This document shows positions 8,387-16,437 of a stretch of DNA of 56,605 nucleotides, in pieces (position 1 is the stretch's first letter; every line of letters starts with the position of its first letter). This stretch comes from JBFWYO01 sp050186335. Lineage in GTDB: Bacteria > Pseudomonadota > Alphaproteobacteria > Bin65. The position numbers and the translations under genes were made by a program. The stretch covers positions 1 through 56,605 of the forward strand of contig JBFWYO010000018.1 in the NCBI GenBank assembly GCA_050186335.1. The letters run 5' to 3'. Under the pieces are notes generated by a model. The model had not been told where the DNA came from. It was given only the letters and a program-made list of their open reading frames with translations, and ran no database searches.

Positions 8387-8408
8387 GAAATTTTTCGCGG
8401 AAAATTTC
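8387..8408. promoter_or_regulatory. AT-rich inverted repeat in the metK 5' leader
   Basis: Perfect 8-bp arms GAAATTTT (8387-8394) and AAAATTTC (8401-8408) flank a 6-base GC-rich loop. The repeat lies in the short leader between the metK promoter and its ribosome binding site. It may be a regulator site or an mRNA hairpin. No function is shown. Confidence 0.5.
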
Positions 8409-8429
8409 TATCCCGCCTTAGAAAGTGCG

Positions 8430-8458
8430 AACATAGTGGGGGCGACGTGCGCCCGCAA
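8430..8458 (-). promoter_or_regulatory. Sigma-70-type promoter for metK
   Basis: On the minus strand: -35 TTGCGG (8453-8458), 17-bp spacer, -10 TATGTT (8430-8435). The predicted leader is about 55 bases and includes the AT-rich inverted repeat at 8387-8408. Confidence 0.55.
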
Positions 8459-8532
8459 GACTCGATTTTTGGCTCTATTCCGCCAATTCGGGCGCGCGGG
8501 CGGAAGCCTGTGCAGAACCGGCCTGCGGCCGG

Positions 8533-9003
8533 TCAGTCCTCGGTTTCGGCCTTGGCGCAGGCCTTGGCGAGGTCGAAAATGCGCTTCCGCACCTTCGAAT
8601 TCTTGATCTTGTAATAGGCGCGCACCAGTTCCAGGGTCTCGCGCTTGGTCATGGTATCGGCCTCATAGGCCGGGCCGACATCCTCGGCCAGGCCCGCCGG
8701 GCCTTTGGTGGTCGCGGTGGCGGCGATCTCGGCCGGCATGTCCTCGAAGAAATAATTGATCGGCACGTCCAAGACCTTGGTCAGCTCGAACAGCCGGCTC
8801 GAGCCGATGCGGTTGGTGCCGCGCTCGTATTTCTGCACCTGCTGGAACGTCAGACCGAGTGCCGCCGCCAGCTTTTCCTGGCTCATCCCGAGCATGGTGC
8901 GCCGCAGACGCACCCGCGTGCCGACATGGCCGTCGACCGGCCGCGGGCGAACCAGTTTGACCCGCGTGGCCCCGCGCCGCCCTTTTCGAGCACGTTTAAC
9001 CAT
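8533..9003 (-). CDS. XRE-family transcriptional regulator (PraR-like)
   Basis: This 156-residue protein has a Cro/CI-type helix-turn-helix: VGTRVRLRRTMLGMSQEKLA, ALGLTFQQVQKYERG, then RIGSSRLFELTKVLDVPINYFFED. The C-terminal third (about 110-150) is helical (RETLELVRAYYKI, VRKRIFDLAKACA), and the N-terminus is basic. The same type of protein sits upstream of metK in many alphaproteobacteria and resembles PraR of rhizobia, a repressor linked to quorum sensing and biofilm genes; that match is from memory. Its promoter carries an inverted repeat over the -35 box, which suggests autoregulation. A GC-rich inverted repeat (8517-8523/8527-8533) overlaps its stop codon. Confidence 0.87.
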   Translation of the reverse strand: MVKRARKGRRGATRVKLVRPRPVDGHVGTRVRLRRTMLGMSQEKLAAALGLTFQQVQKYERGTNRIGSSRLFELTKVLDVPINYFFEDMPAEIAATATTKGPAGLAEDVGPAYEADTMTKRETLELVRAYYKIKNSKVRKRIFDLAKACAKAETED

Positions 9004-9077
9004 TGCAACCGTTCCCTTTCCCTGTGTCGCTCTCCGACCTATGGCGCGGCGTGCGGACCTGCATTGACATGCCCGTT

Positions 9078-9101
9078 CCCGTTGGGCGTCGCGCCCACGG
9101 G
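9078..9101 (-). promoter_or_regulatory. Leader hairpin upstream of the XRE regulator
   Basis: The leader can fold into a stem with two 5-bp segments (CCCGT/ACGGG and GGGCG/CGCCC), one unpaired base between them and a 3-base loop. No T tract follows, so it does not look like a terminator. It lies about 75 bases before the start codon. Confidence 0.4.
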
Positions 9102-9155
9102 AGACGTGCCGTGTCCGTCTCTTGTGCCGCCTTGGAGGCTCGTTACGCGGCTGAA

Positions 9156-9197
9156 AGTATAGGGAAACAGCGTATTCCGGTTCAAGTTATTTGAACC
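9156..9197 (-). promoter_or_regulatory. Promoter of the XRE regulator with overlapping inverted repeat
   Basis: On the minus strand: -35 TTGAAC (9180-9185), 18-bp spacer, -10 TATACT (9156-9161). A perfect 7-bp inverted repeat, GGTTCAA (9179-9185), five bases, TTGAACC (9191-9197), covers the -35 box. Such a site would block RNA polymerase when occupied. The gene product itself is the obvious candidate ligand. Confidence 0.6.
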
Positions 9198-9241
9198 CGC
9201 AACTATCCATTTAGTGAACATTTTGCGCTTCGGTCGGGCGA

Positions 9242-10852
9242 TTATTGAACCGGCCGGGACCTTGCGCGCCGGCCGAACACCAACGCCGCGACGAGACCGA
9301 AGATGCCCAGCGCCAGCGCGCCGAGATCGCCCCACCTGGCATACACGGTGGGCCGCGCCAGGGCGCGCGGCAAATCTGCATCGACGATGCCTTTTCGATC
9401 GAGCCCGAGCCGCGCGGTGACGCGCCCATAGGCATCGACGACGCCGGAAATGCCGGTGTTCGCGGCACGCACCATCGGCAGACCCTGCTCGACCGCACGC
9501 AGCCGCGCGAGCGCGAAGTGCTGATACGGGCCCGAGCTGTTGCCGAACCAGGCGTCGTTGGTGACGTTGAGCAGAAATTCCGGCCGGTCCGCCGGATCGA
9601 CCGCCTGGTCCGGGAATATCGTCTCATAGCAGATCAGCGGCGAGAACGGCGGCAGCGACGCGGTCTTGAGCGTCCGCGGCCCGGGACCGCGGGAAAAATC
9701 CTGCCGGCCCTGGGTCAGCTTTTCGATGCCGAGCACGCCTAAAACAGATCTGGCCGGAACATACTCGCCGAACGGCACGAGATGATGCTTGTCGTAGGTC
9801 GCGACGATCGTCCCGTCCGGTGCGATCGCGTGCAGGCTGTTCCAATAATCGCGCGCGCGGCCGGGCTGCCGCTCCGTGCGCAGCGAACCGGTGACGATCA
9901 ATCCGTTCTGCGGCACGACCGCGCCGATGCGGGCGCGGATCTCGGGTTCCAGGGCCAGAAAATAGAACACCGCCGTTTCCGGCCAGATGATGTGCGTGAT
10001 CGGCCGGTTCGCGTCTTGTCCGGACAGCGTCAAATATGTCTGCAGATGTTCCGCGCGTTGTGCTTCGTCCCATTTGTAGACCTGGCTGATATTGGGCTGC
10101 ACCAGGCGCAAGCGGACGCCCGGCACGCTGGCATCCGGCGCGCCGGACAGCCGCCACGCGCCGAACGCCCAGAGCGCGGCCAACAGAATAACCGCCGCCG
10201 CGGTCCATTGCAGCCGGCCGGCGCGGCGCAGCTCGGCGATGCCGAGCAGCGCCGGCAGGGCCGCCACCAGCACCGTCAGCAGGCCGGTGCCGTAAGTGCC
10301 GACGACCGCGGCAATCTGCAGCGGCGCGTCCAGAGCGGTCCAGATCAGCGCCAGCGGATTCCACGGAAACGCCAGCGCGGTCTGCGCGCGCAACCATTCC
10401 GAACCGGCCCAAAACACCGCGAGCGCAAAAATGCGGCCAGCGCCGCGCGGTCGCAAGCGCCACGCCGCCCATGTGGCGAGTCCGGTAAGCAGCGCCATGA
10501 CGCCGGACAAGCCGAAAACCGCGAACGGGATCATCCAGCCGAAGCGCGCCAGATCGACGGTCATCGAAATCGCGACCCAGTAGATGCCGGCCACGAACAT
10601 GCCCCAGCCGAACCAGAAGCCGGTGCCGAACGCGGCGCGGCCCCTGCCGGCGCCGTCGAGCAGCCAGACCAATCCGACGAACGCCGGCCACAGCAGCGGC
10701 AAGGCAGCGACCGGCGGCATGGCGGCGGCGACCAGCATGCCCAACGCGAACGCCAGCGCGCGCCGGCGCCAGCGCGAAAGGTTCGCGACGCGCGCCGCGA
10801 GGCGCACGAGAAAAGGTTCGAGGACGGAAGCGGGCAGCGAGGCGGCGGTCAT
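9242..10852 (-). CDS. lnt: Apolipoprotein N-acyltransferase
   Basis: Lnt adds the third acyl chain to lipoproteins at the outer face of the inner membrane. The 536-residue product has an N-terminal membrane part with about six to seven hydrophobic segments (roughly residues 32-230) and a periplasmic nitrilase-like domain (about 245-500). The catalytic triad is visible as E292 (WPETAVF), K355 (YDKHHLVPFGEY) and C408 (LICYETIFP). A last hydrophobic helix lies near the C-terminus. Length and layout match the family. It follows the corC-like gene with an 18-base gap. In alphaproteobacteria, lnt commonly sits between corC and the metK-side regulator. Confidence 0.95.
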   Translation of the reverse strand: MTAASLPASVLEPFLVRLAARVANLSRWRRRALAFALGMLVAAAMPPVAALPLLWPAFVGLVWLLDGAGRGRAAFGTGFWFGWGMFVAGIYWVAISMTVDLARFGWMIPFAVFGLSGVMALLTGLATWAAWRLRPRGAGRIFALAVFWAGSEWLRAQTALAFPWNPLALIWTALDAPLQIAAVVGTYGTGLLTVLVAALPALLGIAELRRAGRLQWTAAAVILLAALWAFGAWRLSGAPDASVPGVRLRLVQPNISQVYKWDEAQRAEHLQTYLTLSGQDANRPITHIIWPETAVFYFLALEPEIRARIGAVVPQNGLIVTGSLRTERQPGRARDYWNSLHAIAPDGTIVATYDKHHLVPFGEYVPARSVLGVLGIEKLTQGRQDFSRGPGPRTLKTASLPPFSPLICYETIFPDQAVDPADRPEFLLNVTNDAWFGNSSGPYQHFALARLRAVEQGLPMVRAANTGISGVVDAYGRVTARLGLDRKGIVDADLPRALARPTVYARWGDLGALALGIFGLVAALVFGRRARSRPVQ

Positions 10853-10870
10853 CCGGCGGACGGCATGCGG

Positions 10871-11788
10871 CTACTTGCCGGTCTGGTGTTCGGGCGCCGG
10901 CGTCGGCACATTGCGCAGGCGCACGCGCCGCACGCGCCGCGGATCGGCGTCGAGCACTTCGAATTCGATGCCGGAATCGTGTTTGACCAGTTCGCCGCGC
11001 GCCGGCACGCGACCGGCGAGGTAGACGACGAGGCCGCCGAGCGTATCGACGTTGGCGCGCTCGTCGTCGCTGAGCCAGCGGCCGATACGATGCTCCAGCG
11101 CCTCCAGGCGCAGGCGGGCGTCCGCGATCATGGTGCCGGCCGGCTCGTCTTCGAGCGCCGCGACCTCCTGATCGTCGTGCTCGTCCGCGATGTCGCCGAC
11201 GATTTCCTCGACCAGATCCTCGATCGTCACCAGACCGTCGATGCCGCCGAACTCATCGACCACAAGCGCCAGATGAATGCGCGTGTCGCGCATTTGCGCC
11301 AGCAGATCGAGCACGCGCATGGAGGGCGCCGCAAACAATACTTTCCGCAGGACAGTTCCGAGTTTGAATCCCTTGCGCGCGTTCCAATACGGCAGCAAAT
11401 CCTTGACGTGCAGCATGCCGACGATGCTGTCGAGCTTCTCGCGATAGATCGGCACGCGCGAGTGCGATTCCTTGGTCATCACCTTGATGATGCCCGCCAG
11501 CGACGTTTCGGCTTCGACCGCGATGATGTCGACGCGCGGCACCATGACGTCGCGCACGGTGCGTTCGTGCAGCGCCAGGATATTCTTAAGCAGGCGGCGT
11601 TCGTGCGGCGCGATCGAATCCTGCTGCGGCGGCGCCGTATCGATCAGCTGGCCGATCGTGTTGCGCACATCCGGGCCGCTGAGCGCCCGACGCCCGAGAC
11701 GCAGGCGACGCCAGAACAGCCGAAAGCGGTGGCTGCGGCGGAAATCGGCTCGGACGTCTGGCGGGTTCGGGTGCGACTGGTCGTTCAT
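10871..11788 (-). CDS. CorC/HlyC-type CBS-domain protein
   Basis: The 305-residue soluble protein has the layout of CorC/TlyC proteins: a leader with ERRLLKNILALHERTVRDVM, two CBS repeats (about 75-195, including SHSRVPIYREKLDSIVGMLH and MRDTRIHLALVVDEFGGIDG), VTIEDLVEEIVGDI, and a C-terminal transporter-associated CorC_HlyC domain. Members are linked to magnesium/cobalt homeostasis or membrane stress; the hemolysin label is historical. The start overlaps the ybeY stop by four bases, so the two are translationally coupled. The order ybeY-corC-lnt is widely conserved in proteobacteria. Confidence 0.9.
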   Translation of the reverse strand: MNDQSHPNPPDVRADFRRSHRFRLFWRRLRLGRRALSGPDVRNTIGQLIDTAPPQQDSIAPHERRLLKNILALHERTVRDVMVPRVDIIAVEAETSLAGIIKVMTKESHSRVPIYREKLDSIVGMLHVKDLLPYWNARKGFKLGTVLRKVLFAAPSMRVLDLLAQMRDTRIHLALVVDEFGGIDGLVTIEDLVEEIVGDIADEHDDQEVAALEDEPAGTMIADARLRLEALEHRIGRWLSDDERANVDTLGGLVVYLAGRVPARGELVKHDSGIEFEVLDADPRRVRRVRLRNVPTPAPEHQTGK

Positions 11789-12291
11789 GATACGGGCCTG
11801 GCGCGCGCCGGCCGGGGCGCGCGATACGGATCGGCGATGCCGAGCCCGGCCAGGACGCGCTTTTCCAGGCGCTCCATGGCGGCGGCATCGCGCCGCGTCA
11901 GGTGATCATAGCCCAAAAGATGCAGCGTGCCATGAACCACCAAATGCACGGCGTGATCGGCCGGCCGCTTGCCCTGCGCGTGCGCTTCCCGGCGCACCGT
12001 ACCGAGCGCCACGACGACGTCGCCCAGATGCACGCGCGGCGCACGGCCGGGCATGGCGACGCCGAGCGGGAACGACAACACGTTGGTCGGCATGTCCTTG
12101 CCGCGATACGCGCGGTTGAGGCGGCGCAAAATGCGGTCGTCGGCCAGATGCACGTCGACCAAGGCGGGTTTGCGGTAGTTCGCGCCGGATGCGGCCGCGC
12201 GCACGGCGCGGGCGACGGTGCGCTCGGTGGCCGGCAACAGGCCGCGCCATCCGGCTTGCGTCACGCTGACGCGGGCCATGAGCTTGGACAT
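11785..12291 (-). CDS. ybeY: Endoribonuclease YbeY
   Basis: YbeY is a metal-dependent endoribonuclease in 16S rRNA 3'-end maturation and ribosome quality control. The 168-residue product carries NRAYRGKDMPTNVLSFPL and the zinc motif HGTLHLLGYDH with ligands H120, H124 and H130. The C-terminal MERLEKRVLAGLGIADPY block is typical. It lies eight bases downstream of phoH and overlaps the corC-like gene, as in the conserved miaB-phoH-ybeY-corC-lnt order. Confidence 0.94.
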   Translation of the reverse strand: MSKLMARVSVTQAGWRGLLPATERTVARAVRAAASGANYRKPALVDVHLADDRILRRLNRAYRGKDMPTNVLSFPLGVAMPGRAPRVHLGDVVVALGTVRREAHAQGKRPADHAVHLVVHGTLHLLGYDHLTRRDAAAMERLEKRVLAGLGIADPYRAPRPARARPVS

Positions 12292-12299
12292 CTATGGGG

Positions 12300-13337
12300 T
12301 CACCGCTTGGCGGCGGCGGCGGCGCTTTGCGCCAGATCGAGTTCCGCCTGCACGCCATCGCGCGCGTCGTAGGCCTGCACGATCCGCGAGACCAGCGGGT
12401 GCCGCACCACGTCGCGATGCGTGAAGTTGACCACCGCGACCTCTTCGATGTCGCCGAGTATCTGCAACGCATCCTTGAGACCCGAAGTGATGCCGCGCGG
12501 CAGATCGATTTGGCTGAGATCGCCGGTCACCACCATGGACGAATTCTCGCCCAACCGGGTCAGCAGCATCTTCATCTGCATCGGCGTGGTGTTCTGCGCC
12601 TCGTCGAGAATGATGAACGAATTGCTGAGCGTGCGGCCGCGCATGAACGCCAAGGGCGCTATTTCGATCTCGCCGGTCTCCAGCCGTTTGACGACCTGCT
12701 CGGCCGGCAGCATGTCGTACAGCGCGTCGTAGAGCGGCCGCAGATACGGATCGACTTTCTCCTTCAGATCGCCGGGCAGGAAGCCGAGCCGTTCGCCGGC
12801 TTCGACCGCGGGGCGCGAAAGTATCAAGCGTTCGATCTTGCCTTGCTGCATCATCTGCACGGCGGCCGCCACGGCGAGATAGGTTTTGCCCGTGCCGGCG
12901 GGCCCGATGCCGAAGACCATGACGTGATCGCGCAGCGCGCGTAGATATTCCGTCTGGCCCGGGGAGCGCGGCGCGATCAGCCGCTTGCGCGTGCGGATCG
13001 CAAGTTCGCTGTTGATGCCCTTGAGATCATAAGCGCCCTGCGCCGAGGCTTGCGGGTGCGAGAGCCGCATCGCGGCGTCGACCTCGCCGGCGTCGACGTC
13101 GAGTCCGCGTTTCAACCGGTCATACAAATAGGTGATCGTGGAGCGCGCGGCCTCCTTGGCCGACGGCGTGCCGGAAATCGCCAGCCGATTGCCCTTCGGC
13201 ACCAGCAGGACGCCCAACTGCTTTTCGATGCGCGCCAGATGTTCGTCGTGGCCGCCGCACAACATGGCGACCAATTGATTGTTATCGAACTCGAGATAGA
13301 CGGGCGTTTGGCCCTCGGCGGGAACGGATGAGTTCAC
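12300..13337 (-). CDS. phoH: PhoH-like ATPase (YbeZ)
   Basis: This is a P-loop ATPase of the PhoH family, found next to ybeY and thought to work with it on RNA. The 345-residue product has an N-terminal KH-like region (about 10-80), Walker A GPAGTGKT at 145-152, the PhoH signature LSRPAVEAGERLGFLPGDLK, and the Walker B-like FIILDEAQNTTP. MVVTGDLSQIDLPRG follows, as in the family. The tail is Ala-rich. The stop lies next to ybeY and the start overlaps the miaB stop by four bases. Confidence 0.93.
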   Translation of the reverse strand: MNSSVPAEGQTPVYLEFDNNQLVAMLCGGHDEHLARIEKQLGVLLVPKGNRLAISGTPSAKEAARSTITYLYDRLKRGLDVDAGEVDAAMRLSHPQASAQGAYDLKGINSELAIRTRKRLIAPRSPGQTEYLRALRDHVMVFGIGPAGTGKTYLAVAAAVQMMQQGKIERLILSRPAVEAGERLGFLPGDLKEKVDPYLRPLYDALYDMLPAEQVVKRLETGEIEIAPLAFMRGRTLSNSFIILDEAQNTTPMQMKMLLTRLGENSSMVVTGDLSQIDLPRGITSGLKDALQILGDIEEVAVVNFTHRDVVRHPLVSRIVQAYDARDGVQAELDLAQSAAAAAKR

Positions 13338-14716
13338 GCGGCTGCTTCCCTCGCGATGAGATCGTTGGACGGTTGCGCTTCGGGCGGTCGGGCAAGGTGC
13401 CCGGATACGGCGTTGAGCGTGGCCGCGGTCACGACGATGTCGGCGACTTTGCCCAACATGTCGGGCGCGGCTTCGGCATGCACCGCCTGCAGATAGGGAG
13501 AGCGTCCACCCATTTGGTTATCATAGCGGCCCGGACGCTCGAACAGCACGGGAATCGTGCGGCCGATCGTCGCCTTATTGAAGGCAAGCTGCTGGGCCCA
13601 CAAAAGTTCCTGCAATTCCGCCAGCCGCGCAGCCATGACCGCTTCGGGAACCTGGGTTTCCAACAGCGAAGCCGGGGTGCCGGGCCGCGGGCTGTACTTG
13701 AACGAATAGGCCTGGGCGTAGCCGACGCGCCGGATCAGCGCCAGCGTGGCGGCAAAATCGGCGTCGGTTTCGCCGGGAAAGCCGACGATGAAATCGGACG
13801 ACAGGGCAAGATCGGGCCGCGCCGCGCGCAGCCGGTCGATCAGGCGGAGATAGTCGTCCGTCTTGTGCTGCCGGTTCATGGCGGCGAGGATCGCATCCGA
13901 GCCGGACTGCACCGGCAGGTGCAGGTACGGCATCAAATGCGGCACGTCGCGATGGGCGGCGATGAGCTCGTCGTCCATGTCGCGCGGGTGCGACGTGGTA
14001 TAGCGAAGGCGCGCCAGCCCGTCGATCTCGGCCAGTGCGCGTATCAGGCGGCCAAGACCCCAAACCGTCTCGCCGGGCGCGGCGCCGTGATAGGCGTTGA
14101 CGTTCTGGCCGAGCAGCGTGATTTCGCGTGTGCCGCGCGCGACCAGGCCGCGCGCCTCGGCCAGCACGTGTTCGACCGGCCGCGAATATTCCGCGCCGCG
14201 CGTGTAGGGCACGACGCAGAACGTGCAGAACTTGTCGCAGCCCTCCTGCACGGTCAGAAACGCGGCGATCTCCGCGTTCACCGTCTCGCGCGGCAGTTCG
14301 TCGAACTTCGTCACCACCGGAAAATCGGTTTCGAGCACGCCTTGCCCGCGCGCCGCACGCGCGACCATCTCCGGCAGGCGATGATAGGTCTGCGGTCCGA
14401 AGACCATGCCGACGAACGGCGCCCGCCGCCGAATCTCGGCGCCCTCTGCCTGTGCCACGCAGCCGGCCACGGCGATCGTCATTGCGCCGCCGGCCTGCTC
14501 GCGCGCGCGCTTGAGCACGTTCAGACGACCCAGTTCCGAATAGACTTTCTCGGCCGCCTTTTCGCGGATGTGGCAGGTGTTGAGAATCACCATATCGGCC
14601 AGCTCCGGCGATTCGACGGGCGCATAGCCGAGCGGCGCCAGTACGTCCGCCATGCGCGCGGAATCGTAGACGTTCATCTGGCAGCCGTAGGTCTTGATGA
14701 AGAGTTTTTTGCTCAC
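13334..14716 (-). CDS. miaB: tRNA-2-methylthio-N6-dimethylallyladenosine synthase
   Basis: MiaB is a radical-SAM methylthiotransferase that modifies A37 of tRNAs. From the GTG at 14716 the product is 460 residues. The N-terminal domain holds the auxiliary cluster cysteines C12, C48 and C86 (KTYGCQMN, LNTCHIREKA, VAGCVAQ). The radical-SAM cluster is C160-x3-C164-x2-C167 (EGCDKFCTFCVVP). A C-terminal TRAM domain (GRTIPVLFERPG onward) completes it. The frame extends ten codons to a TTG at 14746, but the GTG has an AGGA a few bases upstream and gives the standard MSKKLFIKTYGC start. Confidence 0.95.
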   Translation of the reverse strand: MSKKLFIKTYGCQMNVYDSARMADVLAPLGYAPVESPELADMVILNTCHIREKAAEKVYSELGRLNVLKRAREQAGGAMTIAVAGCVAQAEGAEIRRRAPFVGMVFGPQTYHRLPEMVARAARGQGVLETDFPVVTKFDELPRETVNAEIAAFLTVQEGCDKFCTFCVVPYTRGAEYSRPVEHVLAEARGLVARGTREITLLGQNVNAYHGAAPGETVWGLGRLIRALAEIDGLARLRYTTSHPRDMDDELIAAHRDVPHLMPYLHLPVQSGSDAILAAMNRQHKTDDYLRLIDRLRAARPDLALSSDFIVGFPGETDADFAATLALIRRVGYAQAYSFKYSPRPGTPASLLETQVPEAVMAARLAELQELLWAQQLAFNKATIGRTIPVLFERPGRYDNQMGGRSPYLQAVHAEAAPDMLGKVADIVVTAATLNAVSGHLARPPEAQPSNDLIAREAAA

Positions 14717-14723
14717 GATCGTC

Positions 14724-15587
14724 CTATGACGGCGCCGGCAAGGCAAAGGCGGCCGGCGCCGGCAGCTTCGGATGCGCCGGCAGTTCCGGCATTTGCTGCG
14801 GCCGGCCGGTGAGCGCCGCGGCCAGGCCGGTCGCCACGCGGTCCTGGCAGTAGCGGCACATCTCCTTACGCGAGCGAAACTGATCGATCGTCACCGGCGG
14901 ATGAAACTCGACCGTGACGGTGAGTTTGCCGAGGCCGAACATGGTCCAAATATGCGAAAACAGATCCATGTCGCCGTACCACGTGAACAGCGGGCGCAGA
15001 TGCCGGCCGAGCGGGATGCCGTCCAGCTTCGTGTAGGCGACCGTGACCGGCTGGACCAATAGCTTCTTGCCGTCGATCTCAATTTCAGCCGCGCTGAACA
15101 GCGAGCTGCGGAACGGCAGGACGCGGTTGCCGTCGCCGCTGGTGCCTTCCGGAAACAGGATCAGATTATCGCCTTCCTGCAGACGCCGTTTCAGTTCGAC
15201 CGATTGCGTCATCGCATGGCGCGCGCGCCGGTTCACGAATACCGTGCGCGACAGTTTCGCGCACCAGCCGTAGATCGGCCAGGTCGCGACCTCCGATTTG
15301 GCGACGAAGGCGCCGCGTATCAGCGCGCCGAGCACGGAAATATCGAGATACGACGAGTGGTTGGCGACGAACAGCACCGGGCCTTTCTTGATTTGCGTAC
15401 CGTGCACTTCGATCCGGAGCGCCATGGTCTTGATGCATACGCTATGGAAAATCTGCGGGAAACGATTGGCGAACGAGGAGCGTAGCAGCAACGCCATCGC
15501 CTGCAGCGGCATGCCGACGAAGATCCACGCGAAGTAGACCGCGATGCGAAAGAACGAGCGCAGGGGCGAGCTGATCATGGTGAACAT
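14724..15587 (-). CDS. olsA: 1-acyl-glycerol-3-phosphate-type O-acyltransferase (OlsA-like)
   Basis: The 287-residue protein has a hydrophobic N-terminal segment (about 10-35) and the PlsC-family blocks FVANHSSYLDISVLGAL (NHxxxxD motif) and LILFPEGTSGDGNRVLPF. It lies eight bases downstream of the OlsB-type N-acyltransferase gene. That pairing and order match olsBA operons, in which OlsB makes lyso-ornithine lipid and OlsA adds the second, ester-linked chain. A general lysophosphatidic acid acyltransferase role is the alternative; OlsA enzymes can do both. The start at 15587 (MFTMISS) is taken, and 15578 is an alternative. The C-terminus is Pro/Ala-rich. Confidence 0.82.
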   Translation of the reverse strand: MFTMISSPLRSFFRIAVYFAWIFVGMPLQAMALLLRSSFANRFPQIFHSVCIKTMALRIEVHGTQIKKGPVLFVANHSSYLDISVLGALIRGAFVAKSEVATWPIYGWCAKLSRTVFVNRRARHAMTQSVELKRRLQEGDNLILFPEGTSGDGNRVLPFRSSLFSAAEIEIDGKKLLVQPVTVAYTKLDGIPLGRHLRPLFTWYGDMDLFSHIWTMFGLGKLTVTVEFHPPVTIDQFRSRKEMCRYCQDRVATGLAAALTGRPQQMPELPAHPKLPAPAAFALPAPS

Positions 15588-15595
15588 CGGATGGC

Positions 15596-16414
15596 CTACT
15601 CGCGCGCCTCGGTGCCGTGATCGCGCGTGTAGTGCTTGATGTATTTGCCGGTGACACGGTCGGTTTGCACGACCACGGCGACATCGACCGTATTGAATTC
15701 GGGATCGATGACAGCGCCGTCGCCGACATAGCCGCCGAGACGCAAATAGCCCTTTATGATCGGCGGCAGCAGGCGCATGGCCTTCTTGGCGTCGACCGCC
15801 TCTTTCTCCAGCAGCCGCATGTCGACGTAACGGTCCGGCAGCGCGACCGGGCGGATATGCTCCGGCGCCAAGTGATTGTAGTAGAGATAGCTGAGCGGCA
15901 GGGCCATCGCCTTGGGATCGATGCCGGGCAGGCTGGCGCAGCCGAACATGAAATCGATCTGGTGGCCGAGCACATACGTGGTGACGCCGCGCCACATGAG
16001 CTGCATCGTATGGCGATCGCGGTGCTTGGCGTCGACGCAACTGCGGCCGAGTTCCAGAATCGGGCCCGGGTGCGCGACCAGCTTGGTAATGTCGTACTCG
16101 GCAGCGGAATAGAAGCCGCCGGCTTTTTCTGCGGCATGGCGGCGGATCAGGCGATACGTGCCGACCACCGCGTCGGGCCAGGGCAACTGGGTATCGATGA
16201 CCAGGAGATGATCGGCGAACTCGTCGTAGCGATCGACGTCGCGCCGTCGGCGCGCCACCTCGGGGCTCGGCTTGGCCGACATCTCCTCGTAGAACACGCG
16301 GTAACGCAGCAATTGCGCGGCGTCGACTTCCTCGGCGGTTTCGGCCACGCGCACCTGCAGCGTGCCGGCGCGCTCGTCGACGATACGCATGTTTCCGCCG
16401 TTGCCTTCCGCCAC
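15596..16414 (-). CDS. olsB: Ornithine N-acyltransferase (OlsB-like GNAT)
   Basis: This 272-residue protein belongs to the GNAT-like family once called hemolysin-like, which includes OlsB, the 3-hydroxyacyl-ACP-dependent ornithine N-acyltransferase. Family blocks are LQVRVAETAEEVDAAQLLRY followed by RVFYEEM, VVGTYRLIRRHAAEKAGGFY, and ILELGRSCVDAKHRDRHTM. The GTG at 16414 is chosen because a GGGAGGT lies nine bases upstream. An internal ATG (16390, MRIVDERAG) is the alternative. The frame is open much further upstream, but that part is antisense or shifted over fur. With the adjacent PlsC-type gene it suggests ornithine-lipid synthesis, often used under phosphate limitation or acid stress. Confidence 0.83.
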   Translation of the reverse strand: MAEGNGGNMRIVDERAGTLQVRVAETAEEVDAAQLLRYRVFYEEMSAKPSPEVARRRRDVDRYDEFADHLLVIDTQLPWPDAVVGTYRLIRRHAAEKAGGFYSAAEYDITKLVAHPGPILELGRSCVDAKHRDRHTMQLMWRGVTTYVLGHQIDFMFGCASLPGIDPKAMALPLSYLYYNHLAPEHIRPVALPDRYVDMRLLEKEAVDAKKAMRLLPPIIKGYLRLGGYVGDGAVIDPEFNTVDVAVVVQTDRVTGKYIKHYTRDHGTEARE

Positions 16415-16437
16415 GATTCGATGACCTCCCGCGCTGA

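Noticed and set aside
8370..8532. SAM riboswitch upstream of metK
   Set aside because: No SAM-I, SAM-II or related core sequence could be recognised; only a short AT-rich inverted repeat is present.
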